Source: Candidatus Pelagibacter sp. TMED196 (lineage in GTDB: Bacteria; Pseudomonadota; Alphaproteobacteria; Pelagibacterales; Pelagibacteraceae). From it: a stretch of 6,006 bases of DNA. The DNA is taken from NCBI GenBank assembly GCA_002171925.1, contig NHIT01000030.1, positions 7,017 to 13,022 on the forward strand. Reading direction: 5' to 3'. A model generated the notes under the pieces. That model was not told where the DNA came from. It was given only the letters and a program-made list of their open reading frames with translations, and did no database searches. The first letter of the stretch is position 1, and each line of letters starts with the position of its first letter. The position numbers were made by a program, and so were the translations under genes. Positions 1 to 4,477 of this stretch are shown piece by piece.

Positions 1-317
1 TCGCCCCTAACATAAATTCTAGTATCAGTTCTATTTTTAGATATAGCTAACAATTTAGGAACAATTTTTTTAAACGTGACTTGGTGTTCTTGAATAAATA
101 GTTCACCTTTTGAATTTATAGTTATTGTAAGTGGTTCCTGATCATCAGGTAAAGAGTCTGCTGCTGACTCGGGTAAATCAACTTGCACCCCAACAGTTAG
201 AAGTGGCGCTGTTACCATAAAAATAATTAAAAGAACTAACATTACATCTACAAATGGAGTAACATTTATTTCGCTCATGGGTTCTTTCTTTTTTGAGCGA
301 TTAATTGTAAATGCCAT
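1..317 (-). CDS. tolR: TolR, Tol-Pal inner-membrane subunit (partial, C-terminus beyond window)
   Basis: TolR is the ExbD-like partner of TolQ. Together they use the proton gradient to energise TolA and pull on the outer membrane during division. The start ATG is at 317-315 and the frame is open to the window edge, giving 105 codons of a family usually about 140 residues long. Visible parts are a short basic cytoplasmic head (residues 1-13, with RSKKKE), the hallmark stretch MSEINVTPFVDVMLVLLI, and a single membrane helix at about 23-41. Asp24 lies at the start of that helix, matching the proton-path Asp of TolR/ExbD. The periplasmic domain begins at LPESAADSLPDD and ends in YVRG at the edge. 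The gene starts 4 bp after the tolQ stop with no clear ribosome-binding site, so translational coupling is likely. ExbD is the alternative call, but the tolQ neighbour and the yebC/ruvC context favour TolR. tolA, tolB and pal are expected beyond the left edge. Confidence 0.93.
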   Translation of the reverse strand, partial: MAFTINRSKKKEPMSEINVTPFVDVMLVLLIIFMVTAPLLTVGVQVDLPESAADSLPDDQEPLTITINSKGELFIQEHQVTFKKIVPKLLAISKNRTDTRIYVRG

Positions 318-321
318 TTAA

Positions 322-1002
322 TTAAATTATTGATAGAAATCTTTTTGAAAAATTATCTACTCTTGCAAAATATCTTTGGGAGTCACTGTTAAACTTATTA
401 TAGGCTATCACTGCAGGAATTGCAGCAAGAAGACCAAGTGCTGTTGCAAATAATGCTTCTGCGATTCCAGGTGCAACAATTGCTAAACTTGTATTTCTTG
501 AAATTGCGATTGATTGGAAAGAATTCATAATTCCCCAGACCGTTCCAAATAACCCTACAAAAGGGGCTGTAGAACCAATTGTCGCAAGATAAGTAAAATT
601 TTTCTCAATATTTTTTAATTCATTATCTGTAGAAACCTCCAGTACTCTTTCTACTCTCGCACTTTGAACAGAGGATGATTTAGATTTTGTTTTAATTAGT
701 TCTGACATTGCATTTTTAAAAATAATTGTCATTGGATCTTCTGATTTTATTGGAAGACCTTTGTAAAATGCCTCTGCTGATTTTGATTTCCAAAATTTAT
801 CTTCGAAAGATTTTGTACTTTGATCTATTCTTCTAAATAATCTTATTTTATCGTATATGAGAGCCCAAGAGAAAATTGAACTAGCAATCAAAAGAAGTAT
901 AACTGCTTTAACAACAAAATCAGCTCTTATAAAAAGTTGCCAAAGTGAAAAATCATTTGCTCCACCTAAACCAACGACTTGATTTGCAATTTCTGTCTCC
1001 AT
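322..1002 (-). CDS. tolQ: TolQ, Tol-Pal proton-channel subunit (MotA/TolQ/ExbB family)
   Basis: TolQ is the inner-membrane stator-like subunit that forms the proton channel with TolR and drives TolA-Pal movement at the division site. The 226-residue product is normal for the family (E. coli about 230). There are three hydrophobic segments: about 29-50 (starting VVKAVILLLIASS), about 138-162 and about 173-200. The family signature lies at 139-158 and includes LATIGSTAPFVGLFGTVWG; it is followed by PGIAEALFATALGLLAAIP at 178-196. The N-terminal motif DFSLWQLFIRADFVVK is typical of alphaproteobacterial TolQ and supports the ATG at 1002-1000. No Shine-Dalgarno precedes the start; instead a 12-bp palindrome overlaps it. 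The gene lies 56 bp after the ruvC-like gene and 4 bp before tolR. ybgC, which often precedes tolQ in proteobacteria, is not here. Confidence 0.96.
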   Translation of the reverse strand: METEIANQVVGLGGANDFSLWQLFIRADFVVKAVILLLIASSIFSWALIYDKIRLFRRIDQSTKSFEDKFWKSKSAEAFYKGLPIKSEDPMTIIFKNAMSELIKTKSKSSSVQSARVERVLEVSTDNELKNIEKNFTYLATIGSTAPFVGLFGTVWGIMNSFQSIAISRNTSLAIVAPGIAEALFATALGLLAAIPAVIAYNKFNSDSQRYFARVDNFSKRFLSII

Positions 1003-1012
1003 TAACGTTAAT
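1001..1012. repeat. 12-bp perfect palindrome overlapping the tolQ start codon
   Basis: ATTAACGTTAAT is its own reverse complement and covers the first two bases of the tolQ ATG (start codon at 1002-1000). A palindrome with no loop suits binding by a dimeric protein better than an RNA hairpin, so it could be an operator. It is AT-rich and could also be chance. Confidence 0.35.
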
Positions 1013-1058
1013 TACGTGTAGAATGTGTCATCAATTTGGCACTTGATTTTAATAAGTT
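1003..1058. promoter_or_regulatory. Spacer between ruvC-like gene and tolQ; possible site of a tolQ promoter
   Basis: This 56-bp gap is by far the largest in the minus-strand gene cluster, where other gaps are 0-10 bp, so it is the most likely place for a separate promoter or processing site for tolQR. Reading the minus strand there is a TTGATG about 17 bases before a poor TTAACG; neither is a good consensus match. A weak inverted repeat (ATCAA at 1030-1034, TTGAT at 1043-1047, 8-base loop) is present. It is too short and AT-rich to call a terminator, and the T run follows it only on the plus strand, where no gene ends. A promoter is inferred from spacing only. Confidence 0.25.
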
Positions 1059-1559
1059 TTATTTGGTTTGCTCATTAAATTGTGCTCGACAATCTCTAAA
1101 ATACCTGGCAATTAAAATTGCATCAGCTTTATTAACATCTTTTTTCCTGCTCAATCTTGGTGATATTGAAGGATACATTTCTATAACTTTCGTTCGACTG
1201 GCGTCTTTTGAAGAATTAATTAAATCAAAATGTTTTTTCCACTTTGCTGGTCTCACAAAGAAAATAGGAAGATTAAGTGCAGCACAAATTCCTTTAATTG
1301 ATCCAAAAGTTTGTCCAAAATTAAACATGCTCGTAACTCCTTGGCCTGGCATTGCACTTACCTGTTCTACAATTAAAAAAGTATCTTCAATAGAAATTAT
1401 ATTCTTCTTTATAATATTTGCTAATTGAGCGCTATTTAATTGGTTTTTATTTTTTTTACCCTCTGACATTATAGGCATATCGTACATATCAAATATTTTT
1501 AAATCATCAAGAATTGCAATTCCGCCACTTAAACCAGGATCTATACCAATTATTCTCAT
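1059..1559 (-). CDS. ruvC: RuvC-like Holliday-junction resolvase (phage/plasmid-type RuvC)
   Basis: This is an RNase H-fold endonuclease expected to cut Holliday junctions. The 166-residue product is close to RuvC length (E. coli 173). The N-terminus MRIIGIDPGLSGGIAILDD carries the first catalytic Asp (D7). LIVEQVSAMPGQG carries the second acid (E65), followed by VTSMFNFGQTFGSIKG. The C-terminal RKKDVNKADAILIARY supplies D141 and D146. The PGQGV-SMF-FG block, the WKK motif at 107-109, KDASR and RKKD-ADA are features I associate with the RuvC-like proteins of phages, plasmids and some bacteria, not with canonical RuvC, which has an SALKLGQARG-like block and a DxxDA or HxxDA end. The gene sits 10 bp after yebC, the usual ruvC position, so it probably serves as the cellular resolvase, but ruvA and ruvB do not follow. 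ATG at 1559-1557 is chosen because the domain starts at once; no Shine-Dalgarno is visible. The symbol rests on family and position. Confidence 0.85.
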   Translation of the reverse strand: MRIIGIDPGLSGGIAILDDLKIFDMYDMPIMSEGKKNKNQLNSAQLANIIKKNIISIEDTFLIVEQVSAMPGQGVTSMFNFGQTFGSIKGICAALNLPIFFVRPAKWKKHFDLINSSKDASRTKVIEMYPSISPRLSRKKDVNKADAILIARYFRDCRAQFNEQTK

Positions 1560-1569
1560 TTTGTTATTT

Positions 1570-2289
1570 TTAAATCATCTCGCAATTGTGGAAAATCTTT
1601 TGAATGTCATCGTCTTCATCTAGCAATTCTAGAAGATTTGCCATCTCTTTTTCATCTTCCTTTTTCAAAATTATTTTGTTTTTAGGTCTCCATTCTATAG
1701 CTGAATAATTTAATTTTTTTATAAGCTTCTTGCTTTCATTTTTTACTCTGTAAAAATCTTCTTTGGTAGCAATTATTTCGTGAAAATCTTTGTAACTAAA
1801 ACAATCTTTTGCACCTAGCATTGCCGCATAATCTATAGCTTTTTCATCAGATATTCCTTCTTTTGAAAATTGAATAACTCCAAAATTATCAAAAAAATGA
1901 GCGGTAGATCCATTGTTGCCAAGGTTTCCTCCAAATTTTTGTAAATTTTTTCTTATATTTGCTGCGGTTCTATTTTTGTTATCTGTTAAAGCCTCGATAA
2001 TAAATGCGATATTTTTTGGACCAAATCCCTCATATCTTAAATTGTGGAAATTTAAACCTTTTTGATTTTCTGATTTACTTATGGCTCTAGTAATATTTTC
2101 TTTTGGCATGTTTGCATCTTTTGCTATTTCTATAGCAGCTCTCAACCTATGATTAGTATCAGGATCTTTGGATCCTTGTTTGGCAGCAACAGTTATTTCT
2201 CTTGAAATTTTTGAAAATATTTTTGATCTTAATTTATCTTGTCTTCCCTTTTTGTGTTTAATACCCGCCCAGTGTGAGTGACCTGCCAT
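1570..2289 (-). CDS. yebC: YebC/PmpR (TACO1) family protein
   Basis: The 239-residue product is full length for the YebC family (E. coli 246). The N-terminus MAGHSHWAGIKHKKGRQDKL is the family signature (usual form MAGHSKWANIKHRK), followed by RSKIFSKISREITVAAKQG and later NMPKENITRAI at about 80-90. The middle domain has YEGFGPKNIAFIIEALTDNKNRT, and the acidic C-terminus (LLELLDEDDDIQKIFHN) is also typical. The family was long annotated as transcriptional regulators (PmpR). More recent work on bacterial YebC and mitochondrial TACO1 points to a ribosome-associated role in translating difficult, proline-rich sequences; which applies here cannot be read from the sequence. The ATG at 2289-2287 is fixed by the conserved N-terminus. 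The gene begins 3 bp after the ymdB-like stop and ends 10 bp before the ruvC-like gene, the usual yebC-ruvC arrangement. Its ribosome-binding site is unusual (separate entry). Confidence 0.96.
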   Translation of the reverse strand: MAGHSHWAGIKHKKGRQDKLRSKIFSKISREITVAAKQGSKDPDTNHRLRAAIEIAKDANMPKENITRAISKSENQKGLNFHNLRYEGFGPKNIAFIIEALTDNKNRTAANIRKNLQKFGGNLGNNGSTAHFFDNFGVIQFSKEGISDEKAIDYAAMLGAKDCFSYKDFHEIIATKEDFYRVKNESKKLIKKLNYSAIEWRPKNKIILKKEDEKEMANLLELLDEDDDIQKIFHNCEMI

Positions 2290-2320
2290 TTATTAAGATC
2301 TTTCTTGCAAAGACCCTCCT
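2289..2320 (-). promoter_or_regulatory. Unusual yebC ribosome-binding site: distant AGGAGG with intervening hairpin
   Basis: A perfect AGGAGG (2320-2315 on the minus strand) lies inside the end of the upstream phosphoesterase gene, 25 bases before the yebC ATG, which is too far for normal use. Between them the mRNA can form a 7-bp stem: GGUCUUU (2315-2309), loop GCAAG (2308-2304), AAAGAUC (2303-2297), with one G-U pair. If folded, the remaining AGGAG (2320-2316) would sit 7 bases (UUAAUAA) from the start codon. Use of the hairpin is inferred. Sequence close to the ATG holds only weak A/G-rich pairing (AAGAAAGA). Confidence 0.45.
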
Positions 2321-3102
2321 AAAATAATTTGCTCAGCTTTTTTTGCTAAACCTGTTTTTTCATCACCCTCAACTAATAATCCTGAAATCGTTGCTTCACC
2401 ATCTGCGGGAAAATGGCTTTTAGCCGATGAATCTTTAAAGAATTTTTTTACTGAGTTTTCTCCATTCATACCAATTACTGAATTATAAACTCCACACATT
2501 CCTAGATCAGTTTGGTATGCAGTTCCATTATTTAATATTCTCGCATCAGATGTGGGAACGTGTGTGTGCGTTCCTACAACCGCTGTAACTTTTCCATCTA
2601 AAAAATATCCGATAGCCATTTTTTCACTTGTAATTTCACCATGAAAATCTACTACAATAAAATCAGCATTCTTTTTAAGTTTCACATCATTAATAAATTT
2701 TTTTGCTGCAACAAAAACATCGTCGCTTTTTTTCATATATACATTTCCCATAAGATTAATTACTGCAATTTTTTTTTTATTATTTGTGGTAAAAATATTA
2801 TTTCCTTTACCTGGCACAGGTTTTAATGAATTTTCTGGTCTCAATAATCTTTTTTCTTGTTCTATAAAATCCTGAGTTTCTTTTTGATCCCAAATATGGT
2901 TACCAGAAGTGATTACATTTATACCAGCCTCAAAAAAATCTTCTGTATTTTTTTTAGTTATCCCTAGACCATTATTAGCTGCATTTTCTCCATTAGCTAT
3001 TACAAAATCGATTTTTTTATCCTTAATTAAATTTGGTAAATTCTTTTTAATTGTATCTACACCTGGAATACCAAAAATATCACCTAAAATTAAAATATTC
3101 AT
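2293..3102 (-). CDS. ymdB: YmdB-type metallophosphoesterase (TIGR00282 family)
   Basis: This is a calcineurin-like, two-metal phosphoesterase of the YmdB family; the Bacillus homologue hydrolyses cyclic nucleotides such as 3',5'-cAMP and affects RNA turnover and development. The 269-residue product is full length. Metal and catalytic motifs are in the expected order: LGDIFG with D8, ANGENAANNGLGIT with E39 and N40, TSGNHIWD with N68 and H69, VDFHGE with H154 and E156, and GTHTHVPT with H179 and H181. TDLGMCG (198-204) follows as usual. The ATG at 3102-3100 is fixed by MNILILGDIFG. There is no signal peptide, so it is cytoplasmic. The gene starts 5 bp after the cyclo-ligase stop and ends 3 bp before yebC, an order common in alphaproteobacteria. 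Its 3' end also carries the AGGAGG element for yebC. The family call is firm; the substrate in this organism is unknown, and the symbol is borrowed from Bacillus. Confidence 0.92.
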   Translation of the reverse strand: MNILILGDIFGIPGVDTIKKNLPNLIKDKKIDFVIANGENAANNGLGITKKNTEDFFEAGINVITSGNHIWDQKETQDFIEQEKRLLRPENSLKPVPGKGNNIFTTNNKKKIAVINLMGNVYMKKSDDVFVAAKKFINDVKLKKNADFIVVDFHGEITSEKMAIGYFLDGKVTAVVGTHTHVPTSDARILNNGTAYQTDLGMCGVYNSVIGMNGENSVKKFFKDSSAKSHFPADGEATISGLLVEGDEKTGLAKKAEQIILGGSLQERS

Positions 3103-3107
3103 AAAAA

Positions 3108-3656
3108 TTAATATAGCCCTTTCTCTGTTAGAATATAATTCAATTTCATATCAAATTTAGAAGTTGGAATTTTTTTATATTTTTGAAAAGAAAAAGCAAG
3201 CCCAATGGTAATTATATTTGGGTTTTTTGAGATATATTGTCTTAATATCCTGTCATAGTAACCCTTTCCATAACCTAATCTATTTTTGAATTTATCAAAT
3301 GCAACAATTGGGACCAAAATTAGATCTGGAATTATTTTTTTTTGATTTATTTTTGGCTCAAGGAATCCAAATTTATTAACTTGTAACGGATCATAAAATT
3401 TCCATTTTATAAACTTCATTGACATGTTTTGACATATAACTGGTAGTAATGTTGTATTCCTTCTTTTTCTTGACAAAATTTCAAATAATTTTATGGTACT
3501 AAATTCAAAGTTTGATGGATAGTAGAGTGATATTTTGCTTCTTTTTTTTTTTAATATCAAGTTTATCAAAGGTTTAAAGAAAATTTCCTCAGAATCAAAA
3601 TAATTTTTTTTTCTAAGAGCAATAAATTTTTTTCTTAATTTTTCTTTGGAAAGCAT
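3108..3656 (-). CDS. fau: 5-formyltetrahydrofolate cyclo-ligase
   Basis: This enzyme (methenyl-THF synthetase, E. coli YgfA/Fau) uses ATP to convert 5-formyl-THF to 5,10-methenyl-THF, returning a storage folate to one-carbon metabolism in the cytoplasm. The 182-residue product is normal for the family. The N-terminal helix has KEKLRKKFIALRKK; SLYYPSNFEFSTIKL (43-57) and FGFLEP (96-101) are family blocks. The signature is at 113-136, with LVPIVAFD followed by RLGYGKGYYDR, the nucleotide/folate-binding loop. IPTSKFDMKLNYILTE closes the fold and keeps the Asp of the usual HD pair (D169). The ATG at 3656-3654 directly abuts the zapA stop (TAGATG) and has a good AAGG eight bases upstream (3668-3665), so coupling to zapA is likely. 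An 11-base A run on the coding strand (3552-3542, codons 35-39) is a possible slippage site. zapA next to this gene is a widespread proteobacterial arrangement. Confidence 0.93.
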   Translation of the reverse strand: MLSKEKLRKKFIALRKKNYFDSEEIFFKPLINLILKKKRSKISLYYPSNFEFSTIKLFEILSRKRRNTTLLPVICQNMSMKFIKWKFYDPLQVNKFGFLEPKINQKKIIPDLILVPIVAFDKFKNRLGYGKGYYDRILRQYISKNPNIITIGLAFSFQKYKKIPTSKFDMKLNYILTEKGLY

Positions 3657-4103
3657 CTACTGGACCTTAGAACTAGACTCAGTGTCTTTTATGATCTCCT
3701 CTAAAGATTTAGTAGTTTTATCAAGTAAACTTTCATACACGTTCTGACTTTCATCAACCATTTTTTTAAATTTTTCTAATTCTATATTTAATTTCGAAAT
3801 TTCTCCCTCTTTGCCTTCTTTATAATCTAAAACTAGTGATCTCATTTCTTTAAATTTTTTTGATAAATTTTCAAAACTATCTTTTTGTGAAGTTACCCTT
3901 TTTTTTAAATCAAAATATTCATCAATTACTTGAATTGATGTTATTAGTAAAAGTTTATTTTCTCCAATATTACCAAGTTTTTCTTTAAGATCAGAATATT
4001 TTTTGTCTAAAAACTTTGTTAAATTTATCAAATCTTTTTCTTGCCCATCATCGCAAGAAAGTAGGTAATCTTTATTATTAAATTTTACGTTTATATTTGC
4101 CAT
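3657..4103 (-). CDS. zapA: Cell division protein ZapA
   Basis: ZapA binds FtsZ and bundles protofilaments in the Z-ring. The N-terminal globular domain (about 1-60) matches the family: MANINVKFNNKDYLLSCDDG, then LINLTKFLDKKYSDL, then NKLLLITSIQVIDEYFDL. The rest (about 65-140) is a charged coiled coil. At 148 residues it is longer than E. coli ZapA (109), mostly because of the C-terminal helix. The ATG at 4103-4101 is supported by the conserved start and by GAGGAA (4117-4112) eight bases upstream. The start overlaps the end of the upstream coiled-coil gene by 13 bp, which implies coupled translation, and the stop abuts the cyclo-ligase start. I see the domain directly; the role is from family knowledge. 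Confidence 0.93.
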   Translation of the reverse strand: MANINVKFNNKDYLLSCDDGQEKDLINLTKFLDKKYSDLKEKLGNIGENKLLLITSIQVIDEYFDLKKRVTSQKDSFENLSKKFKEMRSLVLDYKEGKEGEISKLNIELEKFKKMVDESQNVYESLLDKTTKSLEEIIKDTESSSKVQ

Positions 4104-4414
4104 TTTTCTATTTCCTCAACTAAAGAGTTGGTTTCTTCACCTAACTCATCAATATCTTGGTTGAATTGTTCCTGTAACTTTTTGTTTTTTTTTTGATCAT
4201 CTTCAATTTTTTTTAAATGGTTTTTTAAATCTGTATATTTCAGTTGTAAATCATTATATTTTTTTTCTATTTCTATTTTTTCGCTTTGTAATTGATTTTT
4301 TTCAACAAGAATTCTATCTGTCTCTTGGGTGTATGCATTAGGTAAATTTTTAAGATTTTTTAGTTTATCTAAAACATTTTGAAGCCTTTTTTCTTTAATG
4401 TATAAACTTTCCAT
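4091..4414 (-). CDS. zauP: Small coiled-coil protein upstream of zapA (ZauP candidate)
   Basis: This 107-residue protein is almost wholly charged helix (K, E, D, Q, N and L) with heptad-like leucines and isoleucines from about 7-24 and 35-105. A likely break lies at NLPNAYTQ (23-30). It has no membrane segment, signal peptide or enzyme motif. Position is the best clue: it is the first gene of the minus-strand cluster, divergent from tkt, and overlaps zapA by 13 bp (ATG of zapA inside its last codons). In Caulobacter the gene directly upstream of zapA encodes ZauP, a coiled-coil protein that works with ZapA to focus the Z-ring; small coiled-coil proteins are common at this position in alphaproteobacteria. 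I infer the same role here. Low-complexity coiled coils make sequence homology hard to judge, so the symbol is provisional. The ATG at 4414-4412 has no Shine-Dalgarno but follows an A-rich leader. A 10-base A run lies at 4194-4185. Confidence 0.7.
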   Translation of the reverse strand: MESLYIKEKRLQNVLDKLKNLKNLPNAYTQETDRILVEKNQLQSEKIEIEKKYNDLQLKYTDLKNHLKKIEDDQKKNKKLQEQFNQDIDELGEETNSLVEEIEKWQI

Positions 4415-4477
4415 TGAATTTTTTTTTATATCATATTATTGCTATCATGAATTGAAGTCTATATAGGTATTTAATAA
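4415..4477. promoter_or_regulatory. Divergent promoter region between zauP-zapA operon and tkt
   Basis: This 63-bp spacer must hold the promoter of tkt and probably that of the whole minus-strand operon, because genes diverge from it. For tkt, a possible pair is TTGCTA (4439-4444) and TATAGG (4462-4467), 17 bases apart; this would put transcription start only a few bases before the GTG. For the minus strand, CTTCAA (4458-4453) and TATGAT (4436-4431), 16 bases apart, are possible. All matches are weak in such AT-rich DNA. Also present are an 8-bp palindrome CTATATAG (4459-4466) and a 9-base T run (4419-4427) in the zauP leader. AGGT at 4465-4468 is a modest ribosome-binding site for tkt. Confidence 0.45.

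Noticed and set aside
1030..1050. Hairpin-like inverted repeat followed by TTTT, possible terminator
   Set aside because: The stem is only 5 AT-rich base pairs with an 8-base loop, and the T run follows it only on the plus strand, where no gene ends.
1036..1428. A 130-codon plus-strand open frame opposite the ruvC-like gene
   Set aside because: It lies antisense to a clearly conserved resolvase gene, its translation has no recognisable domain, and its composition is what an antisense frame of a Lys/Ile-rich gene gives.
2641..3160. Two short plus-strand open frames (2641-2826 and 2909-3160)
   Set aside because: Both are antisense to the ymdB-like gene (the second also runs into the cyclo-ligase gene) and encode Phe/Ile-rich sequence typical of reversed A-rich codons.
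3418..3440. Repeated TTGACAT-like words within the cyclo-ligase gene
   Set aside because: Two short copies inside coding sequence (encoding CQNMSMK on the other strand) with no promoter spacing or conservation argument; likely chance.
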